A DNA stretch of 64,000 nt from Streptococcus oralis subsp. dentisani (lineage in GTDB: Bacteria; Bacillota; Bacilli; Lactobacillales; Streptococcaceae). A program made the translations under genes and the position numbers. Numbering within the stretch: the first letter of the stretch is position 1; every line of letters starts with the position of its first letter. Shown here one piece after another: positions 9,039-17,077 of the stretch. The stretch covers positions 1 through 64,000 of the forward strand of contig NZ_NCUW01000029.1 of assembly GCF_002096335.1 (NCBI RefSeq), read 5' to 3'. The notes below the pieces were generated by a model, which searched no databases, had not been told where the DNA came from, and saw only the letters and a list, made by a program, of their open reading frames with translations.

Positions 9039-10289
9039 TCAACTAATCCCATCGCTTCCTACCAAACTTGCTCGTACTTCCGAGATAAAATAGAGCGAGC
9101 CCGTCACGAAAAGCAGGTCCTGGTCATTGGCCTTTCCTTCAAATTCTTTGATAAAATCACCATAAGAAGAAATTAAATCGTAACCTGCCACATCCTTCTC
9201 ATCCAAAGAACCTTGGTAGTCAAAACCTGTCACCTTAAGTTCCACCTGAGGCAACTGCTCAGATAGATAACCTAACATCCCTTGATAATCTTTGCGTTTA
9301 AGGGCACCAAAAAGGATACGGACTTGATAACCTTGTTGGATTTTCTCTTGGATAAACTCTACCAAACGGGTTAAGGCTGGAAGATTGTGAGCCCCATCTA
9401 GGTAGATTTGCGGGCGAATCCGTTCCAATCGACCTGCCCAGTGAGTTTCTTGCAAGGCCTGTCTCACAAGCTGTTCATCGACTTTTTCCTCTCTTGACGC
9501 CATAAAAAGTAGAAAGCTTTGTAAAGCCAAGGCGGCATTTTCTTGCTGGTAGGCGCCTTCCAAACCGATTTTAAGCTGGGAAAATCTTGCTAGTCTACTT
9601 GAAAAATCTCTAGCTTTCAAGGTGAAATCTTGCCCAGCTTGATAAAGGTCTACAGCTAACTCTCTTGCTCTTCTTTGACAGACAAGCTCAGCTTCTGGAG
9701 CAAGCTTAGCAATGACTGCCTTCTTTCCAGTCTTGAAAATACCAGCTTTCTGCTCTGCTATTTTCTCCAGACTGTCCCCCAAGGTCTCCTGATGATCTAG
9801 GCCAATGGAAGTAACAACTGCAATCTCTCCAGTTACCACATTAGTCGTGTCTAGTAAGCCACCAATTCCCACTTCTAACAGAACTAAGTCCACGCCTTTC
9901 TCTCTAAAATAGGCCAAAGCAATCAAGGTCAACAGTTCAAAGAAAGACAATTGATCATGTGTCTCCAAAAGAGCTTTTTCCATCTCCTTGACTTGGTTCG
10001 CTATACGGATAAAGTCTTTATCTGCGATCGGTTGTCCATTGATACAGATTCGATCATGGATGCTGATGATATGAGGAGAGGTAAAGGTGCCAACTTTTTT
10101 ACCATGAGCTACAAACAATTCCCTCATGAAGGCAATAGTTGACCCCTTGCCGTTAGTTCCTGTTACATGGATAATGGGATAAGTCTTCTCAGGATTCCCT
10201 AGCAAATCCACTGCTCGCTGCATTCGTCCAAGTCCAGATCTAAAGTTTAAACCAATTCGACTATGGAGCCATTCTTCTACTTCAAACAT
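9039..10289 (-). CDS. folC: Folylpolyglutamate synthase / dihydrofolate synthase
   Basis: 416 aa from ATG 10289, chosen because AAGGAG lies 6 nt upstream; the longer frame starts at a TTG with no such site. Mur-ligase-type P-loop HVTGTNGKGSTIAF near residue 44; family motif FTSPHIISIHDRICINGQPI (residues ~72-91); LLEVGIGGLLDTTNVV. The enzyme adds L-Glu to dihydropteroate or folates using ATP, in the cytoplasm. It lies between the lipoprotein gene and the DUF1292-ruvX-UPF0297 group. Confidence 0.94.
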   Translation of the reverse strand: MFEVEEWLHSRIGLNFRSGLGRMQRAVDLLGNPEKTYPIIHVTGTNGKGSTIAFMRELFVAHGKKVGTFTSPHIISIHDRICINGQPIADKDFIRIANQVKEMEKALLETHDQLSFFELLTLIALAYFREKGVDLVLLEVGIGGLLDTTNVVTGEIAVVTSIGLDHQETLGDSLEKIAEQKAGIFKTGKKAVIAKLAPEAELVCQRRARELAVDLYQAGQDFTLKARDFSSRLARFSQLKIGLEGAYQQENAALALQSFLLFMASREEKVDEQLVRQALQETHWAGRLERIRPQIYLDGAHNLPALTRLVEFIQEKIQQGYQVRILFGALKRKDYQGMLGYLSEQLPQVELKVTGFDYQGSLDEKDVAGYDLISSYGDFIKEFEGKANDQDLLFVTGSLYFISEVRASLVGSDGIS

Positions 10290-10350
10290 ATATCTCCTTA
10301 ACAAAAATCCAATCAACTATCGCACCAAAGTATGACTGCAAATAAAAAGC

Positions 10351-10376
10351 GAGGTCGAGACAAAAATCCCGACCTC
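10351..10376 (-). terminator. Terminator after the DUF1292 gene
   Basis: GAGGTCG (10351-10357) / CGACCTC (10370-10376), with a T run on the minus strand. It ends the UPF0297-ruvX-DUF1292 operon. Confidence 0.7.
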
Positions 10377-10421
10377 TTACCTGGTTAGCTAATCACTAGC
10401 TACTATAAATTTCAATGTGGA

Positions 10422-10539
10422 CTAAAAACGTCCGCTGGATGTTCCAACTCTCTCCAATTTCTGGAAATTGGGCTGATACAGTCTCTGAGATTACCTGCGT
10501 TTCTAATTTCTAGCGCAGGGCTAAAAACATCCACTGGAT
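10422..10539. repeat. Paired 20-bp intergenic motif flanking an inverted repeat
   Basis: A 20-bp motif occurs at 10422-10441 (CTAAAAACGTCCGCTGGATG) and 10520-10539 with two mismatches. A perfect CCAATTTC/GAAATTGG hairpin (10454-10471) lies between them. It looks like a small intergenic repeat element; I cannot name it. Confidence 0.4.
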
Positions 10540-10543
10540 GTCT

Positions 10544-10849
10544 TTACTCCTCCATATAGGTGTTGAAAACTTCTTCAATCATATTCCATTCGTCTTCTGA
10601 GTCTTCTGGAATTGGTTGCAATTCGCCCTCTGTTCCGTCTTCATTTTCATTGAATGAGTATGCTTGAATCTCAACTTCACCATTTTCGTCTTCTTCTGCA
10701 TTAACTGGCACTAGAAGGACATAGTTTTTACCAAATTCTTCCTTACCGTCAATTGTCAAAAGGATTTCAAACAAGGTTTCATTACCTTGGTCATCTACTA
10801 GTGTAATCAATTCACGTTCTTCGTGGTTATGGTTATGATCGTGTGACAT
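10544..10849 (-). CDS. DUF1292 family acidic protein
   Basis: 101 aa, very acidic, with a His/Asp-rich start ([10 protein letters not shown]) that might bind metal. The central part [20 protein letters not shown] and NYVLLVPV is the DUF1292 core. Function is unknown; it is conserved next to ruvX and UPF0297 in Firmicutes. It follows ruvX by 15 nt, so it is cotranscribed. Confidence 0.88.
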   Translation of the reverse strand: MSHDHNHNHEERELITLVDDQGNETLFEILLTIDGKEEFGKNYVLLVPVNAEEDENGEVEIQAYSFNENEDGTEGELQPIPEDSEDEWNMIEEVFNTYMEE

Positions 10850-10864
10850 AGTTTCTCCTCTGTC

Positions 10865-11284
10865 TTAAAATTTTCTATCTAAATAATTTTGCAAAATCAG
10901 CTGGGCAGCTAATTTATCAATGACTTTTTTTCGCTTGTTGCGACTGATGTCTGCCTGCTCAATCAGCATACGCTCGGCTGCAACTGTGGTCAGGCGCTCA
11001 TCTTGATAGTCTACTGGTAAACCAAAAATCTCTTCTAGTTTTGCTCCGTAGGCTTGACTGGCTTCTACCCGCGGACCGCTGGTATTATTCATATTTTTAG
11101 GCAAGCCCACTACAAAGCGTCCCACCTTATAGCTCTCAACCAATTCCTTGATGCGGTCAAAACCAAACTGACCCTGTTCCTCATTGATTTGGATAATTTC
11201 AAGGCCCTGAGCTGTAAAACCTAGTGGGTCACTAATGGCAACGCCTACCGTTTTTGAACCAACGTCCAATCCCATAATTCTCAT
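10865..11284 (-). CDS. ruvX: Holliday-junction resolvase-like RuvX/YqgF
   Basis: 139 aa. RNase H-like fold: [16 protein letters not shown] at the start carries the first catalytic Asp; [10 protein letters not shown] and YQDERLTT carry the next acidic residue; [13 protein letters not shown] closes the domain. Family roles proposed are pre-16S rRNA 5' processing and Holliday junction resolution. It begins 3 nt after the UPF0297 stop, in a tight operon. Confidence 0.93.
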   Translation of the reverse strand: MRIMGLDVGSKTVGVAISDPLGFTAQGLEIIQINEEQGQFGFDRIKELVESYKVGRFVVGLPKNMNNTSGPRVEASQAYGAKLEEIFGLPVDYQDERLTTVAAERMLIEQADISRNKRKKVIDKLAAQLILQNYLDRKF

Positions 11285-11287
11285 AGA

Positions 11288-11554
11288 TTATAGATCGACT
11301 CCTTGTCCTTTAAGGTAATAGCGCACCAATTCTTCAACAATTTCATCACGCTCGTACTTACGGATTTGATTTCGCGCATTGTTGTATCGAGGAACGTAGG
11401 CAGGGTCTCCACTCAATACATAACCCACAATCTGATTGATCGGATTGTAGCCTTTTTCATTCAGAGAAGCATAGACGTCTGTCAACGTTTCACTAATTTC
11501 CTTCTTATTGGAATCATCCAATTTAAAACGTACAGTTTCTTCAGTAAATCCCAT
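11288..11554 (-). CDS. UPF0297 / IreB family regulatory protein
   Basis: 88 aa from ATG 11554, chosen over a longer frame because GAAAGAGGG lies just upstream and the family begins [10 protein letters not shown]. The core [19 protein letters not shown] is characteristic. In Enterococcus the homologue IreB is a substrate of the PASTA kinase IreK; Thr residues near the N-terminus fit that. Always beside ruvX and DUF1292. Confidence 0.9.
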   Translation of the reverse strand: MGFTEETVRFKLDDSNKKEISETLTDVYASLNEKGYNPINQIVGYVLSGDPAYVPRYNNARNQIRKYERDEIVEELVRYYLKGQGVDL

Positions 11555-11640
11555 TCTAACACCCTCTTTCCTTAGAATAGTACTATTATAGCATATTTCC
11601 TTACGTTCCACAATTAAGTCCGTCTATTTATTTGGATTTT

Positions 11641-12210
11641 CTATTGTTCTGTCGCTCCATTTGCTATTCTATCTTCGATATATTGGCTTGGTTCATTTTT
11701 CAAAAGAGTCTCTAAGCCAATATTCTTTAGATATTCTACTTGCGCCGCCTTTTTGACATCTAAAATTTGAAAATCATAAGTCGTCGTAGTTTCCATCTCT
11801 GTCTCGCTGATTAGCTGAGTTTCAACCGTAAAACCTTCTAACTTACGTGCTTCTTGGAGACTTTCATCTTTCTCCTCGGCTTCCGCGAAGGCTTTCTTTG
11901 TAGCTTCAAGACCGTGATCAGCGATAAAGGATTTCAACTCCTCACTTAAGGGCCGTGTCTGCCGGATAACCAATTTTAGAAATTGCTTCCCTCTATAAGT
12001 AATTGTTTGAGTTTGCTTAACGCCCCCTTCTGACTCAGGGAGAAGTAAGGTCTTGGTTACAACCGTGTTCTTCTCGGCATTATCTAGAACTGGCAGGGTA
12101 GACTGGAGTTCTTCTGACGACGTTGTTGAAGCAGCAGTTGTTCCCTTCTTTTGACCACAACCAACAAGTAAAAAAAGGAGGGCAAACGCACTGATTACTA
12201 TTTTTTTCAT
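11641..12210 (-). CDS. YehR-like (DUF1307) lipoprotein
   Basis: 189 aa. Lipobox LLVGCG with Cys18; then a Thr/Ser linker and a domain with TITYRGKQFLKLVIRQTRPL and TTTYDFQILDVKKA, resembling DUF1307/YehR lipoproteins. Located on the outer face of the membrane; function not known. It sits between spx and UPF0297 on the same strand with its own gap of about 60 bp on the spx side. Confidence 0.85.
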   Translation of the reverse strand: MKKIVISAFALLFLLVGCGQKKGTTAASTTSSEELQSTLPVLDNAEKNTVVTKTLLLPESEGGVKQTQTITYRGKQFLKLVIRQTRPLSEELKSFIADHGLEATKKAFAEAEEKDESLQEARKLEGFTVETQLISETEMETTTTYDFQILDVKKAAQVEYLKNIGLETLLKNEPSQYIEDRIANGATEQ

Positions 12211-12272
12211 ATTTCCTCACATGATTTTTAGATAAAAATGAACAAGGCTAGGAGATACCCCAGCCTTGATGT

Positions 12273-12671
12273 TTATAGAGCTGCACGCAAACGTGCCTCT
12301 GCATTTTCTACATTACGGACAGAGCGTGGTAAGAAAGCACGGATATCATCCTCTTTATAGCCGACTTGCAGGCGCTTCTCATCCACAAGAATCGGGCTCT
12401 TTAGAATCCGCGGTGTTTCCATGATTAAGTTGAGCACTTCATTGACACTCAAATCTTCGATGTCAACTCCCAAAGCTTTCGCATAGCGGTTTTTTGATGA
12501 CACAATACTAGCAATTCCATTTTCTGTCTTTGTCAGAATATCAAGTAATTCTTCTCTCGTAATTCCTTCTTTGCCAAGATTTTGTTCTTTATAACTTAAC
12601 TGGTGGGCATTGAGCCAGGTCTTTGCTTTTTTACAGCTGGTACAACTGGAGACTGTATAAATTTTAATCAT
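12273..12671 (-). CDS. spx: Spx family transcriptional regulator
   Basis: 132 aa, ArsC-fold. Redox CxxC near the N-terminus (SSCTSCKKAKTW, Cys10/Cys13) and the RPI-like segment RILKSPILVDEKRLQVGY. Spx binds the RNA polymerase alpha C-terminal domain and directs the thiol/oxidative stress response; streptococci have two paralogues (SpxA1, SpxA2) and I do not decide which this is. It stands alone downstream of mgtA. Confidence 0.92.
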   Translation of the reverse strand: MIKIYTVSSCTSCKKAKTWLNAHQLSYKEQNLGKEGITREELLDILTKTENGIASIVSSKNRYAKALGVDIEDLSVNEVLNLIMETPRILKSPILVDEKRLQVGYKEDDIRAFLPRSVRNVENAEARLRAAL

Positions 12672-12805
12672 GTACCTACCCCTTTCGCTACATGTTACTA
12701 TCAGTTTAGTCTATTATACCATAAAAAACATCCGACTTGCGACCTATTTTTAAAAAAATTTAACTTTTTTCGCGATTTTCGAACTTTTTTCTTGACAAAT
12801 CCAAT

Positions 12806-15466
12806 TTATAACCAACTTTTAAATTTTTTGATATACATTCGTTTCACTACTGTAACACTGATCATATAGAGAACGATTATCAAGAGCAAAAAAAGGAAAT
12901 AAATTGGTTTCAAAGGGATTAAACGAAGGATGCCGGCGATTGAAGAGTAGGGAAGGAAAGTCACAAAACTGGCTGCTAGCAAGGTTGTCCCAAGAACAAA
13001 CCATGACGGACGACTTTGTAAGAAAGGAAGTTTTGCTGAACGAAGCATATGAATAACCATGGTTTGGGACCACATAGATTCAATGAACCAACCTGTCTGG
13101 AACAAAATGATAAAACTAGTTGCCGACTCTGCTCCATGAACATAGGCTTGACCTGTCGCCATTGGAACAATGACAAAATAGAGCAAGATAAAAGTCAAAA
13201 TATCAAAGACAGAAGAAATTGGCCCCATCCAAATCATAAAACGAGTAATGGACTGAGCTTCCCACTTATGAGGATGCTTCAAAAAGTCTTCATCCACATT
13301 ATCAAATGGCAAGGCAACACAAGAAAGGTCATAGACTAGGTTTAACACAATCAAGTGAATGGGGGCCATGGGAAGGAAAGGCAAAAAGATACCAGACACC
13401 AGTAGAGACAGAATGTTCCCGAAATTAGAGCTGACCGTCATCTTGATATATTTGGTCATGTTGGCATAGACTTTGCGCCCTTCAACCAGCCCTTTTTCAA
13501 GCACCATCAAATCCTTATCTAGCAAAATGACATCAGCCGTTTCTTTGGCAATATCTACTGCTGTATCAACAGAAATCCCCACATCTGCTACTTTCATAGA
13601 AGGGGCATCATTGATCCCATCTCCCATATAGCCGACACAATGTCCATTGGATTTGATTTGTAAGATGATTCGTGCTTTTTGATCCGGAGAGAGTTTGGCA
13701 AAGACAGTCACCTTCTCAACTGCTTGGGCCAACTCTTCGTCCGTCAGGGCGTCAATATCAGAACCCAGCAAGATTTGATCAACGTCTAAACCAACTTTTT
13801 CGCATACTGCTTGGGTCACCTTTTCATTGTCCCCCGTCAAGATCTTTGTTTGAACGCCGTGTTCTAACAAAGCTTGAATAGCAGGTGCTGCTGATGGTTT
13901 TGGTGGGTCTAAGAAGGCAAGATATCCTGTTAGAATCATCTCTTTTTCATCTTCAACGGAGTAAGCAAAACCTTCTTTTAGACCTGTTTTATAGGCAACT
14001 CCCAAGACTCGCAATCCCTGTTGATTGAGTTGATCCACTTCTTTTAAGATTTCCACTCGGATATCATCCGTCAGAGGACTAATATGGCCTTGATATTCCA
14101 CTTGGGTTGAAATCGCAAGCATCTCCTCTAGGGCACCCTTGGTTACCAAGCTAACAACTTCGTTTTCATCCTTAACGATGACACTCATCCGTCTGCGTTC
14201 AAAATCAAAGGGCAATTCATCTATTTTTTGGAAGCTAGTATCCAAATTTTGTAGAATAGCGTGTTCTTTAGCTTCTTTTTCAGTTCTACTGATAATGGCA
14301 CGGTCCATTAAATTTTTCAATCCCGTTTGAAAATAGGAATTGAGGTAGGCTCGTCTCAACACAGACAAATCCAAATCCCCATGTATATCCAAAGGATATT
14401 CAAGGACGATTTCGTCTTGGGTAAGGGTTCCTGTTTTATCCGTACACAGGATATCAATAGCACCTAGGTCTTGTATGGCATTGAGCTTTTTAATAACGAC
14501 TTTTTCCTTTGCCATGATAATGGAGCCTTTAGCTAGACTGGCCGTGATAATCATGGGAAGCATCTCAGGTGTGAGCCCGACGCCCACACTCAAGGCAAAT
14601 ACGCCAGCTTCTAACCAATCTCCATCTGTCAAACCGTTGGAAAGAAATACGATGGGGACCATAACTAACATCAAACGAATTAAGAGCCAGGAGATGCTGT
14701 TCATCTCCCGCTCAAAAGAGGTCGGCTCATCATAGGTATTGAGGGTCTGCTCGATTTCTCCCATCATAGTGTCATCACCGACCGCTAGAATCAAAGCTTT
14801 GGCACTTCCTGATATCACATTGGTTCCCATAAAGGCGAGCGCTTCTGCTTCTAGCAGACTATCAAAATTTGACTGATTCATTTTTGACAAGGCTAGTTTT
14901 TCAATCGAATCACTTTCACCTGTCAAGCCAGACTGTTGGACAAAGAAATCGCGTGATTCAATCAAAAGGAGGTCTGCTGGAATCATATCCCCAGCACTCA
15001 ACTTGACCATATCTCCAACGACCAAATCCTCAATCGCGACCTCTAAACTCTGTCCTTCGCGAATAACCGTAGCTGTGTTCACAATCATTTTTGACAGATT
15101 TGTCGCAGCTTTGTCGCTCCGTAATTCTTGAACAAAGCGTATGCCACCAGATATTAAAACGAGAACGACGATGATGATAGAGGTTGTCGGATCCTCTTGT
15201 CCAGGTTTCGCCAACCAGACATTGGTCACCATGGAAATCATTGCAATGACCAGCAGGATGATGGTAAATGGATTGATAATAGATTCGTAAATCTTTTTGA
15301 GGATACTGTCTTCTTGACCCTTGGTGATGGTGTTTTCACCATATAGGTCACGATTTTTCTCAACCTGCTCCTCAGTCAAGCCTGTTAGACTTGTCTTGTA
15401 AAAAGATAGAGTTTCTTTTAGAGGTGTGTGAATAGCTGTTGCTAATCTTTCTTTTGTAGTTTTCAT
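12806..15466 (-). CDS. mgtA: Magnesium-translocating P-type ATPase (P3B)
   Basis: 886 aa. P-type ATPase landmarks in order: actuator LTGESDSIEK, phosphorylation site DKTGTLT, KGALEEML in the nucleotide-binding part, TGDNEKVT and GDGINDAPSMKVADVGISVD in the P domain, then the C-terminal membrane helices. About ten TM segments fit MgtA/MgtB, which import Mg2+ when it is scarce. ATG 15466 has GATAGGAGAAACC upstream. The gene sits alone between spx and pepP, behind a leader holding an M-box, a terminator and a small ORF, so its expression should follow cellular Mg2+. Assignment to Mg2+ rather than Ca2+ rests on family similarity plus the M-box. Confidence 0.95.
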   Translation of the reverse strand: MKTTKERLATAIHTPLKETLSFYKTSLTGLTEEQVEKNRDLYGENTITKGQEDSILKKIYESIINPFTIILLVIAMISMVTNVWLAKPGQEDPTTSIIIVVLVLISGGIRFVQELRSDKAATNLSKMIVNTATVIREGQSLEVAIEDLVVGDMVKLSAGDMIPADLLLIESRDFFVQQSGLTGESDSIEKLALSKMNQSNFDSLLEAEALAFMGTNVISGSAKALILAVGDDTMMGEIEQTLNTYDEPTSFEREMNSISWLLIRLMLVMVPIVFLSNGLTDGDWLEAGVFALSVGVGLTPEMLPMIITASLAKGSIIMAKEKVVIKKLNAIQDLGAIDILCTDKTGTLTQDEIVLEYPLDIHGDLDLSVLRRAYLNSYFQTGLKNLMDRAIISRTEKEAKEHAILQNLDTSFQKIDELPFDFERRRMSVIVKDENEVVSLVTKGALEEMLAISTQVEYQGHISPLTDDIRVEILKEVDQLNQQGLRVLGVAYKTGLKEGFAYSVEDEKEMILTGYLAFLDPPKPSAAPAIQALLEHGVQTKILTGDNEKVTQAVCEKVGLDVDQILLGSDIDALTDEELAQAVEKVTVFAKLSPDQKARIILQIKSNGHCVGYMGDGINDAPSMKVADVGISVDTAVDIAKETADVILLDKDLMVLEKGLVEGRKVYANMTKYIKMTVSSNFGNILSLLVSGIFLPFLPMAPIHLIVLNLVYDLSCVALPFDNVDEDFLKHPHKWEAQSITRFMIWMGPISSVFDILTFILLYFVIVPMATGQAYVHGAESATSFIILFQTGWFIESMWSQTMVIHMLRSAKLPFLQSRPSWFVLGTTLLAASFVTFLPYSSIAGILRLIPLKPIYFLFLLLIIVLYMISVTVVKRMYIKKFKSWL

Positions 15467-15520
15467 TGGTTTCTCCTATCTGTATGAATGATGTGTTTCA
15501 TACACAGAGACCAATCACTT
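15460..15520 (-). promoter_or_regulatory. Predicted ON/OFF RNA switch at the mgtA ribosome-binding site
   Basis: In the mRNA, AUUGGUCUC (rc of 15507-15515) can pair with GAGAAACCAAU, which includes part of the mgtA Shine-Dalgarno and the AU of its start codon; UGUAUGAA/UUCAUACA nests inside that stem. Alternatively AGUGAUUGG-UCU-CUGUGUAUG pairs with CAUACACAGCCAAUCGCU inside the upstream small ORF, which would free the ribosome site. The two folds exclude each other. Pairing is read by eye; no energy calculation was done. Confidence 0.55.
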
Positions 15521-15591
15521 TATAAGGGCAAAACGACACAAATCAGCGATTGGCTGTGTATGTGCGGTTCTGGGTGATCGTCAATTTGCAT
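15520..15591 (-). CDS. 23-aa mgtA leader peptide candidate (MgtL-like, acidic/proline-rich)
   Basis: ATG 15589-15591 with a strong AAAGGAG 7 nt upstream; TAA 15520-15522. It begins MQIDDHPEPHIHS and ends in a hydrophobic tail (LICVVLPL). It lies after the M-box terminator and 53 nt before mgtA. In enterobacteria the mgtA leader peptide MgtL (with an EPDP-like acidic/proline stretch) destabilises the ribosome when Mg2+ is low and so switches mgtA on. DDHPEP at residues 4-9 here is the same kind of sequence. The codons for HIHSQSL form one arm of the predicted switch. Function is inferred; the ORF and site are seen. Confidence 0.65.
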   Translation of the reverse strand: MQIDDHPEPHIHSQSLICVVLPL

Positions 15592-15626
15592 CGTCTGTCT
15601 CCTTTCCCTGTTCTAAAACAGTAGAA

Positions 15627-15651
15627 AATCCTGCCATAAAATGGCAGGATT
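15627..15651 (-). terminator. M-box expression-platform terminator
   Basis: Perfect stem AATCCTGCCA / TGGCAGGATT (15627-15636 / 15642-15651), followed on the minus strand by TTTTC. Lies between the M-box aptamer and the leader ORF. Confidence 0.75.
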
Positions 15652-15671
15652 AAAAAACTAATTATCTGTTT

Positions 15672-15818
15672 TTTCGTTCAAGCTTTAACTCCATAGGGCA
15701 ATGAAATGAGCTTAGTCTTGGCCTTCGCGACCAGGACTGTTGACCAACGAGTAGTGTCTCCACTGCTTTGCGGTAGTCATCCGTATCCCTATGGTAGCCT
15801 CACCTACCGTTTTCGTCT
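15672..15818 (-). ncRNA. M-box (Mg2+) riboswitch
   Basis: On the minus strand the segment contains GGTAGGTGAGGCTACC, ATAGGGATACGG, GGTCAACAGTCC and GCCCTATGGAGTTAAAGCT in the order of the ykoK/M-box consensus (GGUGAGGCUCC, GGGUCAACAG, the UAAAGCU near the 3' end). It precedes a Mg2+ transporter and is followed by a terminator. In the family, bound Mg2+ favours termination. Matched from memory, not by a covariance search. Confidence 0.82.
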
Positions 15819-15821
15819 ATC

Positions 15822-15850
15822 AGTATAAACCTTTAAAATATAAAAGTCAA
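15822..15850 (-). promoter_or_regulatory. mgtA leader promoter
   Basis: Minus strand: TTGACT (rc 15845-15850), 17-bp spacer, TATACT (rc 15822-15827). The transcript would begin near 15815, at the M-box 5' end. Confidence 0.75.
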
Positions 15851-15866
15851 CGATTTATCTCGTTTT

Positions 15867-16931
15867 TTAGATAACAATCAATTCTTTCGGAGCTAGAGTC
15901 AATAATTCGCAACCTGTATCTGTAATGAGGATATCATCCTCAATCCGAACGCCATATTTTCCTTCGATATAGATGCCTGGTTCGTCAGTCAAGACCATAC
16001 CAGTTTTAATGACTTCTTTCGAAGTTTGGCTAAAGTAAGGCTCTTCGTGGATATCAAGTCCGATACCATGGCCGATGCCATGGGTAAAGTAGTCGCCATA
16101 GCCTGCCTCGATGATAATATCACGAGGGATTTTGTCAAAGTCACGGAAACCTAAGCCAGCCTTAGCTTGATCAATCAGAGCTTGGTTGGCTTTCAGAACC
16201 GTATTGTAAATCTCTGCTTGCTCGTCACTGACATGGCCTAGATAGATGGTCCGTGTCATATCACTGACATATTGGTTGTAGAGACAACCAAAGTCCATGG
16301 TCAGGGTTTCACCCTTTTGGATGACCTTGTCACTAGCCACGCCATGTGGCATAGCAGAGCGGTAACCCGAAGCGATGATAAAGTCAAAGGAAGCTCCTGA
16401 AGCACCTAGTTGGCGCATACGGGCATCTAAAAAGTTCATGACAGCCTGCTCTGTCGTCTGACCAGGCTTAATAAAGTCCAGCACGTCTAGGAAGGCTTGG
16501 TCAGAAATCTGGCAGGCCTTGCGAATAGTCGCGATTTCTTGCTCATCCTTGATCATGCGCAGATTTTCGATAAAGCCTGTCATCGGAACCAACTCATGAC
16601 CAGCAAACACACTTTCCAGCACCTTGAAGTAAGCATAGGAAATTTCATCGTCAAAACCGATTTTTTGGAGATTATCGTCCGCTATAATTTTAGCAATCTC
16701 ACCAACTGCATCACGCGTTTCAACAATATCAAATCCTTGAACTACGCCCTTGGCAATCAAGGTATAACGAGAATCCGTCAGAAAAATCCGACGCGACTTG
16801 CTGATAAAAACTGTCGCTTCTGTCCCACTGAAACCAGTCAGATAGTAAATATTCTTCAGATTAGTTACTAAGACAGCATCACACTCTGTCTGTTTTAAAG
16901 CTACTTCAAATTTTTCAACTCTTGATAACAT
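15867..16931 (-). CDS. pepP: Xaa-Pro aminopeptidase / proline dipeptidase (M24)
   Basis: 354 aa. N-terminal creatinase-like domain (residues 1-125) then the pita-bread M24 domain. Metal ligands visible: Asp in TMDFGCLYNQYVSDMTRT (two), His in THGIGHGIGLDIHEEP, Glu in DEPGIY and the last Glu in VRIEDDILIT. It cleaves an N-terminal residue next to proline in peptides, in the cytoplasm, using two Mn/Co ions. Could be PepQ (dipeptides only); the name follows the gene order. Its stop is adjacent to the mgtA leader promoter. Confidence 0.92.
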   Translation of the reverse strand: MLSRVEKFEVALKQTECDAVLVTNLKNIYYLTGFSGTEATVFISKSRRIFLTDSRYTLIAKGVVQGFDIVETRDAVGEIAKIIADDNLQKIGFDDEISYAYFKVLESVFAGHELVPMTGFIENLRMIKDEQEIATIRKACQISDQAFLDVLDFIKPGQTTEQAVMNFLDARMRQLGASGASFDFIIASGYRSAMPHGVASDKVIQKGETLTMDFGCLYNQYVSDMTRTIYLGHVSDEQAEIYNTVLKANQALIDQAKAGLGFRDFDKIPRDIIIEAGYGDYFTHGIGHGIGLDIHEEPYFSQTSKEVIKTGMVLTDEPGIYIEGKYGVRIEDDILITDTGCELLTLAPKELIVI

Positions 16932-17016
16932 GAGAGAACCTCCGTAAATGATTTAATTTATTATAGCAAAAAAATATCGAAAATAATACAATCTATATAG
17001 TTAGGATTAGATAAAA

Positions 17017-17045
17017 TTGACTTTTGAAAGCGCTTAATGTATAAT
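17017..17045 (+). promoter_or_regulatory. Promoter of the 17078 gene with cre-like spacer
   Basis: TTGACT (17017-17022), 17 bp, TATAAT (17040-17045). The spacer carries TTGAAAGCGCTTAAT (17024-17038), a cre-like sequence lacking the conserved C14. Such a site between -35 and -10 would permit repression. Confidence 0.65.
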
Positions 17046-17077
17046 TTTTGTTAACCAAGAAAGAATGAGGTAACGAT

